From Cercospora beticola (Eukaryota; Ascomycota; Dothideomycetes; Mycosphaerellales; Mycosphaerellaceae): DNA of 64,000 nt. The stretch is from positions 2,294,001 through 2,358,000 of the forward strand of contig NC_088939.1 of NCBI RefSeq assembly GCF_033473495.1. Direction: 5' to 3'. Shown piece by piece: positions 52,601 through 61,738 of the stretch. How positions within the stretch are numbered: the stretch's first letter is position 1; the number at the start of each line of letters is the position of its first letter. The notes beneath the pieces are model-generated. The model saw nothing but the letters and a program-made list of their open reading frames with translations. It had not been told where the DNA came from and ran no database searches. Position numbers and translations under genes: made by a program.

Positions 52601-55252
52601 GATGTCTTGGTAGAGCGATCGTTCCGCCTTAGCTCGAAGAAGTGCCTGAAACTGGACGATTTGCTCGACTTGAGAGTCGAGCGCCTCTCGCGTGTCCATA
52701 TGTTGAGACCTTGCTGCTTTGGCGCGAAGGAGTGTTTGGAACTTGACAATGGCCGATTCTCGTCCTTGCAGCGCGCCTAGTGTCCGGGCGGTACGCAGTC
52801 GCTCCAGCAAACCTCGCGCAGCCGACTGTGCCTGGATAATGCTTGGTTCTTCGAACTTGCGCTCACCATGAGCTACAGCTTGTTGTCGTCGCTCAATCAT
52901 GGCTCTGGCGGCCGCCTGCAGCTGCACAATGTCCAACCCTTGCTGTGTTGTTTCCAGTTCTTCTCTAGTGTCCTCCTGTAGAGACCGGACGGCTTGAGCT
53001 CGAAGCATCGATTGGAATTTGACGATTGTGGCCTCTTGATCCCAGAGTTGATTCATGATGCCACCGACTCGCATTCGCTCGAGCGCAGCTCTCGCAGCAG
53101 CTTGAAATTCCACGACTCTGGCCTCGTTTTCCTCGCTTCTCGTCTCATGCCACAAGTCGCCAGCACGCCATCGCCCAATCGCACCACGTAGAGCCGCTTG
53201 CAGCTCTTTGAGGCCATGACGATGCGCCTGTAGTTCTTTGCGGATCGTCTTCGTCTGAGCCCTCGCCTGTCGGCCTCGCCACAGATTTTGGACTTTGACG
53301 ACAGCGTCCTTATTCTGCGTCCATGCTTCCCGTTTCCGATGGAGTTTCTTCCGAACCAGATACCCTTTCACAGCCGCTTGAAATTGCGAATTAGCATTGT
53401 GGGTCGCATACTTGAAATCAAAGACTTCTCGTGCAAAGCCTCCACGAGCGATAGCCTGAAGATGCGCTATTGACTCTTCCACGTCCCACAAGTCTTGCAT
53501 AGTATTGCCTAGCCGCAGGCGCACAAGCGAGCCTCGAATTTGCGTTTGCAAATCTACGATGATCGGTTCTTGCTCCGCAAGCAGTTCGTCTTCGGTGGGT
53601 GGAGGAGGTTCTGGCTCTTCCTCAATTTGCATTGCTTCACGCATGCCACCAAAGTTGGGCATGGCAACACCACTCTTATCGATGCCCTTTTGCGTCGCCT
53701 CCAGTTCGTGCTCTTCGAACTCCAAGTGACCAACGAGATTGCCGATGCGGAAGTCTGTGACGCCCTTGCGGAAGAGAAGCCATGACAGGGCATGTATGCA
53801 GTATATGACTTTTGGGATGTTCTTCTTCTCGTACAAATCGATTAGTTCGAATCGGAACAGCTCTGGAAGGTCGATTTCTGCCAGAAAGCGGAAGAAGAGC
53901 GCGGTATTGTCGGTGTGGCGATACGTGAGCGGCGTGCCTCGCCATATGCGTTTCGATCCCAAGGCTTGTTGTTGATCGGGCGGCAATCTGGGCGCGAGGC
54001 GGACTACCACCTCAGCTAACGTAACTCCGTCCCGGAGCGCCTCTTCCAGCTGCACAATGGGAGGCAGCTTCTCTGGTTCCAGTACATCCTCGATCCACGC
54101 CCGCGCTTCTCCGATGTGACAAAGGTATTCGTAAGCCTGCAAATGTTTCCTTTGCGTATCCATCCATTTTGTGCTTGAGTACTGTGACGCAAATTGTGAT
54201 TGATTCGGCGTTCTAGGCTTGACCGATCCTGATCGCTGCAGCTTCCTCCTGCCCATGAGTCCCGTCACCTGCTCTTCCGGCTTGTGTACGCCCAAATCGT
54301 CCGTCACACCCTCCTGCGTAGCGATCTTACTGAGATGGCGTAGTTGGGGCGTGGATGACTTTTGCAGCTGGCCGAGGTCTTCGCCGTCTAACTGCGGAGG
54401 GGCCATATCTGTAGAGCCGAAGCGCGCATGCCCTCGCGCTCGGGACGGTCGTGTGCTGGCCCGCATGGAGTCTGATCGCGACAGCGTCGCCAGACTATTT
54501 TTGGTGGGAGAAGGGGGCGATCTGAGCTCGGGCGAAGGAGATCTCATAGTGGTGTCCTCGCTTGCAAACGTGACACGGTTGGGTGTTTTTGCTGGCCGCA
54601 ATGCTAGATCTTCGCTAACGCCTCGTGTGTGGCCAGGTGATTTGGTGGGTGATGCGAAGGGCGAATCCAGCTTCTCGCGACTCGGCGGTCGTTCCCGTAT
54701 ATTCTCCTTCGACTCGGTCCGGAGGTGAGTGAAGCCATTGCTGGACGGTGGAGGCTGTCTGGTGGGAGGACTTCGATTCTCTGCGACTGGTCTCAAGGCT
54801 CCACGGTTTTCACTCCTGCCCAAGGTGGTGCGCCAGTCGTCGTCGCGCACTTTTCGGGGCGACACGTCCATCCTCGAGGGCGTGCGCTGCAGCTTATTCT
54901 GTTCTTGCTCGGCCTGTTCGCGCTGCTCCCACTTGGCGAATGCGGCGTTCTTCTTGACCGGCGATTCGGATCTATCTCGTTTCGCGCCTGTGGTCGTTGA
55001 TGTTGTGGTGCTCGGTACTAGGAAGGGATCACTCCCTGATGTGTCCAGTCCAGACAGCCCTGGTCGGTGATAGGTAGAGGGGACATTACTGCTGAAGGCA
55101 GCTTGGCGACTGACAATGGCAGCTCGATCGGTGTCGCTGTTGTTGGAGCGCGTGCTCATGTGCCGTAGCGGCGACGACTTGGTCGGGCTGTGATCTCGGA
55201 AGCGATTGTGCGGCGGCGAGGTCGGCGAGCTCAAGGCCGGGTAGGAAGGCAT
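49607..55252 (-). CDS. IQGAP-family cytokinesis scaffold (Rng2/Iqg1-like)
   Basis: Intronless, 1881 residues. Residues 1-360 are disordered with many SP/TP sites, plausible Cdk targets. A calponin-homology domain (about 365-495) contains RKHLQAYEYLCHIGEARAWIE and NIPKVIYCIHALSWLLF. About 16 IQ-like helices follow (about 570-1120), each of the type IVxFQxxxRxxxxR, which bind calmodulin or myosin light chains. The RasGAP-related domain spans about 1270-1500 (for example RERTYLKTLLGGMVKDGI). The RasGAP_C domain sits near the end (NYQEILNALAADI, KQWSHERELERAG, then QFGSYKY-like and LVFKKFYKDG). IQGAPs organise actin and the contractile ring; their GAP domains usually bind rather than activate GTPases. 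It is divergent from IMPDH. Confidence 0.95.
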   Translation of the reverse strand: MPSYPALSSPTSPPHNRFRDHSPTKSSPLRHMSTRSNNSDTDRAAIVSRQAAFSSNVPSTYHRPGLSGLDTSGSDPFLVPSTTTSTTTGAKRDRSESPVKKNAAFAKWEQREQAEQEQNKLQRTPSRMDVSPRKVRDDDWRTTLGRSENRGALRPVAENRSPPTRQPPPSSNGFTHLRTESKENIRERPPSREKLDSPFASPTKSPGHTRGVSEDLALRPAKTPNRVTFASEDTTMRSPSPELRSPPSPTKNSLATLSRSDSMRASTRPSRARGHARFGSTDMAPPQLDGEDLGQLQKSSTPQLRHLSKIATQEGVTDDLGVHKPEEQVTGLMGRRKLQRSGSVKPRTPNQSQFASQYSSTKWMDTQRKHLQAYEYLCHIGEARAWIEDVLEPEKLPPIVQLEEALRDGVTLAEVVVRLAPRLPPDQQQALGSKRIWRGTPLTYRHTDNTALFFRFLAEIDLPELFRFELIDLYEKKNIPKVIYCIHALSWLLFRKGVTDFRIGNLVGHLEFEEHELEATQKGIDKSGVAMPNFGGMREAMQIEEEPEPPPPTEDELLAEQEPIIVDLQTQIRGSLVRLRLGNTMQDLWDVEESIAHLQAIARGGFAREVFDFKYATHNANSQFQAAVKGYLVRKKLHRKREAWTQNKDAVVKVQNLWRGRQARAQTKTIRKELQAHRHGLKELQAALRGAIGRWRAGDLWHETRSEENEARVVEFQAAARAALERMRVGGIMNQLWDQEATIVKFQSMLRAQAVRSLQEDTREELETTQQGLDIVQLQAAARAMIERRQQAVAHGERKFEEPSIIQAQSAARGLLERLRTARTLGALQGRESAIVKFQTLLRAKAARSQHMDTREALDSQVEQIVQFQALLRAKAERSLYQDIKEELQKHNEGVKSIQSAARAMLQRKSIGEKLASLEDQETEITALQSLARAYLERQRIFDQLVQMEKEEESIIQVQSTIRGLLERSRIGELLAGVEEHEAAVEGLQTAVRAFLVRKHFADKRRHFRENMEKVIKLQSFVRAKQQGESYKSLVNGKNPPLPVIRKHVHLLTDSNLEFEGEIEAERLRRQVIESVRRNELVESYVEGLDVKIALLVKNKITLDEVVKHQKHFGGSASQLLRNGTQLAHPSGLDLKALNKNSRKKLSSYEELFFLVQTQPQYLARAFSVLTQRGLPEKDSKNYERLTMTLFGYAQKSREEYLFMRVLATSNQQTVSRCQNVEDYLRQSSGTFQHRLILNYVRNPRERTYLKTLLGGMVKDGICGQDHLDLESDPLQIYRAILNNEELQTGIPSQRPRDIPREVVIRQEDVRPRYVEHLEDLRDLGDGFFLSLEESLHRMPYGLRYLVAEQHRALCAQFPREDPAGLAMLVGSWLWKTYLLPALREPEMWGVVDRGLSPVHKRNLAQVVTVLSQVCNSGRLFGVENLYLQPLNNWIGESLDRWSECLQHMFDISSPEEQYHADQFSDLYSMTKPVLYIKLMDMFALHSLISDNISAVAPDRGDPIRELLTDLGTAKSNETDLGGATNGGEITLTLKSRFTVQDDPSAESRQLFTATKRLVLYIIRVQSGSNLMEILLRPITHEDADRWISLVQEELAEKEQRNHRPGHKRSPSQFDPRASMRSNRALSVYSEAQSTFSEDRRDLIDLQGMTYAELKATALENIMQLEQPHVPPQFRVSRHNNYQEILNALAADIRQKHRRRVERQRETESTRATIQQLDAKAQFLEDQLKSYNDYIEQCLHTLANKKGTKHKFVMPFTKQWSHERELERAGRQPKFGSYKYSARQLADKGVLLTWAQYPQEQWGNLDIVISSDEVGVFHLEASSGSMMLPGASAILSLDELLQAQYDGLATIKAFEEAQGGAAKLAVNLLLHLVFKKFYKDG

Positions 55253-55820
55253 GTTGGCGGTGGTGCCTGCCCCGAGTCAGGCCGGGCGTCGGTCTGGAAG
55301 TGAGGGACGAGGGTGGTGTTGAGGATGTGAGGTGGAAGCATGCAGCGTGCCCAGGCGAGGCGCGTTTTGGGAGTGGTTGCTATGCAAAGGCGGCTTGCAT
55401 CGACGCTCGGCTCAACGGCATGGCACTCCCTCAGACCACCGATTTCACGTGGGTGCGAGACATGGAAAGACGAGACGCATGTCACGATGAAGATAGTCGA
55501 AGAGGAATGTGGGAGACGACGAGGTGGGCACAATGGCGGCCTCGTTACATAGAACCCGCGAAAAGCTCTCTGTTTGTTTACGCTCGTCGCTCGCCTACCC
55601 ACTTTTGACTTTCGGCTGCGGGTGACGCGATAAGACAAGGATCTGGCGGATAGATCCGCACGGCGCGCGAAACTCGATATTTTCTTGCCGCCATCTGCGA
55701 GTCCTTTCTTTCTTTCCTTGGGGTAAGTACTTTGCGTGGATCGAGCGACTGAATTCCACCTGCTAATTCATTGCGACAGACTGCGATCCTCCTCTCCATT
55801 GCACACTCCTCCTCGCCACC
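55253..55820. promoter_or_regulatory. Divergent promoter, IQGAP / IMP dehydrogenase
   Basis: A 568-bp region between start codons of the two housekeeping genes. It includes the IMPDH 5'-UTR intron and a pyrimidine-rich stretch (CCTTTCTTTCTTTCC, about 55702-55717), common near fungal transcription starts. Confidence 0.55.
55722..55779 (+). other. Probable 5'-UTR intron of IMP dehydrogenase
   Basis: A 58-nt segment with GTAAGT donor, CTAAT branch-like site and GCGACAG acceptor, ending 41 nt before the ATG. Its length and signals match the coding introns of this window. Confidence 0.55.
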
Positions 55821-57723
55821 ATGAACGGCGTTCAGCAGCCATACGACGGCGTCACCCTCAAGAAGCCGGAAGCAGAGCCCGCTCTGCAGGCGCACGCGAA
55901 CGGAACCAGCAATGGCGATGCCGACGAGCACTTCGAGGACCCCTCGACTGCCCTGGAGGCATTGAAGGTGTACGGCGAAAAGGATGGCATCTCCGTGTAC
56001 GACCTCATGGACAAGAAGAAGATGGGCGGTCTGACCTACAACGACTTCCTCATGCTCCCGGGCTACATTGGCTTCCCTGCCAGCGATGTCGACCTGACCT
56101 CCAAGCTGACGCGCAACATCACCCTCAAGACCCCGTTCACTTCTTCGCCCATGGACACTGTCACCGAGCACAACATGGCCATCCACATGGCTCTTCTCGG
56201 CGGTGTGGGTGTCATCCACCACAACTGCTCCGTCGAGGAACAAGCCGAGATGGTCAGGAAGGTCAAGCGCTTCGAGAACGGCTTCATCACAGACCCCATT
56301 GTTCTTTCACCCACTGCCACCGTTGCAGACGCAATCGCATTGAAGGAGAAGTGGGGCTTTGGTGGTTTCCCGGTTACCGGTATGCAATTCGCTCTGCGCT
56401 TTTCCTCTTGCCCTTCCTCGCGTGATGCTAAACACAATTATTAACTTTCGTTCAACCGCACGTGCCTTGCCAGTGTGCTCGGTGCGCTGGGGAGAAATTG
56501 ATTCTCTGACTCCCACCTTCGTCGCACAATCATGTCGGATCGCACAGAAAGACCATGAGCTGACAGGATGTGCAGAGAGCGGCCAGCTCAAGAGCAAGCT
56601 GATCGGTATCGTCACGCCTCGAGACACCCAATTCCACGCCAACCTCGACTCTCCTGTCACCGAAATCATGTCGACCGACCTCGTTACCGCACAGCAGGGC
56701 GTGAGCCTGACCGAGGCCAACGCCATCCTGAGCAAGAGTAAGAAGGGCAAGCTGCCAATTGTGGACAACACCGGCAACCTCATCTCTCTGCTCAGCCGCA
56801 GCGATTTGATGAAGAACTTGAACTACCCTCTGGCGACCAAGGTGCCAGGCACGAAACAGCTACTCTCCGCTGCTGCCATTGGCACGCGACCTGCCGACAA
56901 GGAGCGTCTGGCGGCACTCGTCGAAGCCGGCCTCGACGTGGTCATTCTCGATTCGAGCCAGGGTAACTCCATGTACCAGATCGAGATGATCCAATGGATC
57001 AAGCAAAACTTCCCCAAGCTCGACGTCATCGGCGGCAACGTTGTTACTCGCGACCAGGCTGCCTCGCTGATCGCAGCTGGTGTCGATGGTCTCCGTATTG
57101 GTATGGGAGCGGGATCTGCCTGCATCACACAGGAGGTCATGGCTGTTGGCCGTCCACAAGCCACCTCCGTCTTCTCGGTCACGCAATTCGCCAGCAAGTT
57201 TGGCATTCCTTGCATTGCCGACGGTGGTATTCAGAACGTTGGACACATTGTGAAGGCCATCGCTCTCGGTGCCAGCACCATCATGATGGGTGGTCTGCTC
57301 GCAGCCACAACCGAGTCTCCAGGTGCCTACGTCGTTGGTCCTGACGGTCAGCTCCGCAAGACATACCGTGGTATGGGCTCGATCGATGCCATGGAGGACA
57401 AGAAGGCCGGCGGTTCTGGCGACAAGGCGAACAACACCGCTAAGAATGCCGGTACTGCACGGTACTTCTCCGAGGGTGATAAAGTCCTCGTTGCACAGGG
57501 TGTCTCTGGTTCCGTGCTGGATCGTGGCTCTGTCACCAAGTTCCTGCCATACCTCTCGGCTGGTCTGCAACACTCGCTCCAAGATGCCGGCGTCAAGAGT
57601 GTGAGCGCTCTGCAGAAGGGCGTTCGATCGGGTGATGTGCGATTCGAGTTCCGAACTGCTTCTGCGCAGGCGGAGGGTAATGTGCATGGTATGGTGGGCG
57701 TGGAGAAGAAGCTCTACAGCTAG
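55821..57723 (+). CDS. Inosine-5'-monophosphate dehydrogenase
   Basis: Exons are 55821..56379 and 56576..57723 with a 196-nt intron (GTATGC..GTGCAG). The join gives [21 protein letters not shown], matching the family in the CBS region; 568 residues. The N-terminal block [24 protein letters not shown] is followed by two CBS domains (about 120-255). The barrel has [18 protein letters not shown], the catalytic Cys369 in [11 protein letters not shown], the [18 protein letters not shown] phosphate-binding loop, and the mobile-flap segment [10 protein letters not shown]. It oxidises IMP to XMP with NAD, the rate-limiting step of GTP synthesis, in the cytosol, and is the target of mycophenolic acid. 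An alternative acceptor nine bases upstream would add three residues (GCA). Confidence 0.95.
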
Positions 57724-58344
57724 GCTGGGAAAACGGTCTCTGCATGAACCGGATGACCAAAAGGCGTTTTCCCGCGGCCTCGGGTGGAGTTTGTACTTTT
57801 TCGCTGGTCCATATGTTGGATAGCTACGCTGTTATGACAATTTACGGTGCTGTATACTTGAACGGTGAATGGCGTCAGCTCATCGTTGATGTCACATTAC
57901 TTCCTGCCTTTACATGCTCCTCTTTGGTCCTCGGTTCGTGTCTTTTCGTAATGACATTGCGCTGCACATGCAGCTGACGCTCGTCGTGTTGGACATGGCT
58001 GAATTTACAAAAGACGGCCAGGCACACAAAGCAAGATATCAGGATCATCTCACGACATAGCACTCTCCGAACTCGCAAGTATAATTCCATGTGACCGAAG
58101 TTGCGTCACAAGCAATCGTTGTAGTGAAGACTACACAATTCACGTCGCCGCCGTCGTCCCACAAGTTGTTGCACATGTAACCCTAAGGCCTTGGCACTGT
58201 CCCGACTGGCAGCCTCCATGGACTTGCGGACAGCAAAGTGGGGACTCAGAAGAGATGTACACACTGTAGATGTCTCTGGTATCTATGGCCCATTCGATTT
58301 TCCATGCAATGTCGTAATCATCGTCAAACATCATGCCATGTTCA
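57724..58344. other. Convergent intergenic region
   Basis: About 0.6 kb between convergent IMPDH and Dom34 genes; presumably both 3' UTRs. No gene seen. Confidence 0.5.
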
Positions 58345-59595
58345 TCATAAGAAGTCGATCTCCTCATCATGCTGCCCATTCCCATTGACGAACTCCTCAT
58401 CCCCTTCCAAATCAAACCCGCCATCATCGAAATCTTCCCCTTCGTCCAGATCCTCAATCGGGAATGTCAGAATCGCCGCAATGCCGCCCAGACCTTCTAG
58501 TCTTTTCCCGCTCTCATGCATACTGCTCAATACCCTGACCTCTCCGCCCTGCTCTTTCACTTCATCCACAACCCCAACCCACTTCCTCCTTGTATCCACC
58601 TCTTGACTCCGGAATAGCGCATTGGAGATGAGTAACACACCGCCGCCTTTCCCCACAGCTCCTCGCTCAACAGCTTTAACGCATTCTCGCGGTCCGTACC
58701 ACGCCCTGGGATCGTCCTGTCTCATCAATGTGAAGAACTTTTCCATCAGTTGTGTTTCGCGAAGGAATTTCGTTTCGCTGAGTTGGGATGTTACGGCGGG
58801 CGAAGAGAGCACTTGGTGGAGGGAGTGTAGATGGCCCGATGCAGAATGCGCAACAGTGATCTTAGGTATTAGCGCAAGAAGAGGTTTGTTACTCCCGGCA
58901 GACGCTGAGGCTTGCTCTTTGATGTAGGAGTGGAAGCTAGACGCTGTGAAACCTGGACTGGCGAGGAGAAGAGGGAGAGGGTCTTTTGAAGATGAGATGT
59001 CCATTTGTCGAAGGACTGAATCGAACGTTTCTTTGAAGAAGGACTGGAGAGACTTTTCGTGGTCGCTGGAGCCCTGCCGTTTTCGAGGGAGGGACTTTTC
59101 GATTTTCTGCCGTAGGATCGTTTGGTGCTCGGTTATGAGACAAATGTTGGCGAGGCCTTCGGACATGACTACAGCCCAAAGAACGGCAGTCTTGGTCTGG
59201 TCAAGAGCTTCTCGAAGAGTGTCGAGCGCGATGCTGTCCCAACCGTCCTCCTTTTCCAATGTGAAGTCTCGTTGCAGCTCGAGATCGAGGGTGTGAAAAC
59301 TACCCAGCTTGACCCATTTGTTCTCTTCTGCCACTTGTCCCGATACGTGTAATTGCCCAGCCTGCGGATCGAAATCAAGTTTCGTGACTTTGATCGTCAG
59401 GTGCATGTGCACACGTTCGTTCCTCGTGCTGCCCGTCGCTGTCTCGGATGATATCTTGCGAATAGCGGAGGCATGTAGGCGGTCGGTGGGACGTATGAGG
59501 TTATAGCAATGCCACATGTCCTCGGGCTCTTCTGGCTTGAGAGTTGCACTTCCGGAGCCATCTTTCTCGATAATGTTCTGGCGGATGAGCTTCAT
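58345..59595 (-). CDS. dom34: Dom34/Pelota, mRNA surveillance factor
   Basis: Intronless, 416 residues from ATG 59595; the start MKLIRQNIIEKDGSGSATL is the conserved Pelota N-terminus, so the upstream ATG at 59685 is not used. The N-terminal Sm-like domain contains EEPEDMWHCYNLI, VHMHLTIKVTKLDFDP and SGQVAEENKWVKLGSFHTLDL. The central and C-terminal eRF1-like domains follow (ICLITEHQTILRQKIEKSLPRKR, WYGPRECVKAVERGAVG, LLISNALFR); the C-terminus is acidic. It lacks the GGQ hydrolase motif of eRF1. With Hbs1 it splits stalled ribosomes in no-go and non-stop decay. Confidence 0.93.
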   Translation of the reverse strand: MKLIRQNIIEKDGSGSATLKPEEPEDMWHCYNLIRPTDRLHASAIRKISSETATGSTRNERVHMHLTIKVTKLDFDPQAGQLHVSGQVAEENKWVKLGSFHTLDLELQRDFTLEKEDGWDSIALDTLREALDQTKTAVLWAVVMSEGLANICLITEHQTILRQKIEKSLPRKRQGSSDHEKSLQSFFKETFDSVLRQMDISSSKDPLPLLLASPGFTASSFHSYIKEQASASAGSNKPLLALIPKITVAHSASGHLHSLHQVLSSPAVTSQLSETKFLRETQLMEKFFTLMRQDDPRAWYGPRECVKAVERGAVGKGGGVLLISNALFRSQEVDTRRKWVGVVDEVKEQGGEVRVLSSMHESGKRLEGLGGIAAILTFPIEDLDEGEDFDDGGFDLEGDEEFVNGNGQHDEEIDFL

Positions 59596-59885
59596 CTCGG
59601 TCGTGCGGGAGGGCGCCGGTTCGTGAATGTGGCAGAATTCGTGCTCGGGAGCCGAAGAGGCCTGATCAAGTCGTCCGCAAACCAAATGAGTGGGCGAGAA
59701 AGTGATGTGTTACATGTCTCTGAGGGCTCAGAATATCGAGTCAACACTTGAGGACCCCTCCAACCCACCTTCGCAATAAGCATAACGCACGGACGTTCGT
59801 GACGTATCCTGTTGTCGCCATCAGATGTGCCTGGACTCGCTCAATTACTTTCCCATCAACCATCACTCAAGTATCGCGTGAATTT
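59596..59885. promoter_or_regulatory. Divergent promoter, dom34 / aldo/keto reductase
   Basis: A compact 290-bp region between two divergent start codons, so core promoter elements of both genes must overlap or adjoin. Confidence 0.5.
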
Positions 59886-61108
59886 ATGAACATCACCAGA
59901 AGAGCCAGTCTCCTCGCGAAACATCTTCCATCTCGATCTTTCTCTACCGCTGCAGCCATGTCGCAGAAGCTCAATATCAACTCGACCGTCAAGCTCGCTT
60001 CGGGCTATGAGCTCCCATTGCTTGGTTATGGTAGGTTTGAGAGATATTCCTTCATTCGATAGAGTCCTGCGACTTGACCGGATGCTCGTTCTGTCATCCA
60101 AATGAACAAGCTCCGTTCTCGTTCTTCTATCGCTATTGGGTCCTTCACAGCTGACCACTCCCAGGTGTCTACCAAACGTGAGTCTATGCACCTAGTCTGG
60201 GCGGTCTGGGCATCACGGTCCCGCAACCACCAATCTGACTTTGTTTATCTTCTGCAGCCCAGCAGACCAATGCCAAGAAGTGACCACCCACGCTATCAAA
60301 TCTGGATATCGCCATGTCGACAGCGCTACGGCGTACCGCAATGAAGAGCCGACGGCGAAGGGTATGCTAGGAGCTGGTGTTCCCCGTGAACAGCTCTTCT
60401 TCACTTCCAAAGTGCCGCCAAAGGAAGTCAATTACGAAGGCGCCAAGAAGTGCGTCAATGAGAGTCTGCAAAAGACGGGCCTCAGTTACATTGATCTGTA
60501 CCTGCTGCACGCTCCATACGGCGGTAAAGAGGGCAGACTTGGAGCTTGGAAGGTATGTTTGTGCTCGTGTGGGATGTCACTGTATACAGTCAGCAGATGT
60601 TGACATACTTGGCTTTGCTCAGGCGCTCGTCGAAGCCGTCAATGAGGGCAAAATCCGCTCTATCGGCGTCTCAAACTATGGTGTCCACCATCTGGATGAA
60701 TTGGAGGCATGGCAGAAGCAGCAGTCTTCACCCAAGGAAGCCGGAATTCTGTCAGTCAACCAGGTCGAACTTCACCCATGGCTTGCACGCCCAGACATCG
60801 TCAAGTGGTGTCAGGCCCGCAACGTCGTGCTTGAAGCCTATTCTCCTCTGGTCAGAGCCACTCGCAACGAAGATCCAGCTCTCACTCCGATTGCCAAGAA
60901 GCACAACAAGACTCCCACGCAGGTCCTGCTTCGATGGGGCCTACAGCAAGGATTCGTGATCCTGCCCAAGAGCGTCACGCTCTCGCGCATCGAGGAAAAT
61001 GCCAACTTGTATGACTTCGAGTTGGACAAGGAGGATCTTGCAGCATTGGATACTGGAGAGTATTCGCCATGTGCTTGGGACCCTACTAAAGAGCCGCTCG
61101 AGAAGTAA
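59886..61108 (+). CDS. Aldo/keto reductase (GCY1/2,5-DKG reductase type)
   Basis: Exons are 59886..60030, 60165..60177 (13 nt), 60258..60552 and 60623..61108; introns 134, 80 and 70 nt; all joins in frame, 312 residues. The micro-exon supplies the family motif LGYG-VYQT-PADQC. Catalytic residues are Asp74 and Tyr79 (HVDSATAYRNE), Lys104 (FFTSKVPP) and His137 (YLLHAPYGG). Further signatures are IRSIGVSNYGVHHLDEL, NQVELHPWLARPDIVKWC and VILPKSVTLSRIEEN (NADPH binding). The N-terminus MNITRRASLLAKHLPSRSFSTAAA looks like a mitochondrial presequence, with a second ATG at 59958 giving a cytosolic form. It reduces carbonyls with NADPH; the substrate is unknown. Confidence 0.92.
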
Positions 61109-61483
61109 GACATCATCTCGGTAACATTATGTCAAGTCGGATGATCCAGCTGGCCCAAAAACATGAATGAAGATAGACCTATCAGCTACTTAGCTGTAGA
61201 TCGGTCAATAGGCTTCAAGCCAAGCCATGTCAATACGAGATGGCTTGGAAAGACAAATACTAGTAGACAACTTCGTCAGTTCCAAATCACATCGCATACC
61301 TCGACGCTTCAGGACCTCTTCCCCAGATGGGTTTCGACAATGCGACGCATGCTGTGACCATTGTGGACATTCGGAAATGTTGCCCTGTCCCACAGCCACT
61401 TACGCAGTCATCCGCCAGTTCCATCAGTCGACCCTTTCCCCTCCTGCGTGTGTCACCTGCCAAAGATCAACTACACGATCAAC

Positions 61484-61738
61484 ATGAGCTTCACGCAGGG
61501 CAACAGCGAAAACACACCACGCCGTGTGACCTCAGAGCCCTTGCAACCCCAAGAAGCAGTGACCATGACGCCACTACGGTCTGGTGACTATAGGAACATG
61601 GCTGCAGAGCTGTCTATACCGCTCCTACGCCGCCCGAACAAGTCCCGCCATTGGCTGCGGCATGTAGATCGTGGCTTTCTGGGCTGTTGCGACTGCCGAT
61701 CGCAAGGGCTACGAGCTGTGCGGCACGAGGTGAAGTAG
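61484..61738 (+). CDS. Possible small hypothetical protein, 84 residues
   Basis: ATG 61484 lies in AACATGAGC. The product runs MSFTQGNSENTPRRV, SEPLQPQEAVTMTPLRSGDY, and ends with RGFLGCCDCRSQGLRAVRHEVK. There is a CCDC cluster but no known domain. Only its protein-like composition supports it. Confidence 0.25.
   Translation: MSFTQGNSENTPRRVTSEPLQPQEAVTMTPLRSGDYRNMAAELSIPLLRRPNKSRHWLRHVDRGFLGCCDCRSQGLRAVRHEVK

Noticed and set aside
56359..56575. Open frame running through the IMPDH intron
   Set aside because: The residues do not match the conserved CBS region, whereas splicing 56379 to 56576 restores it.
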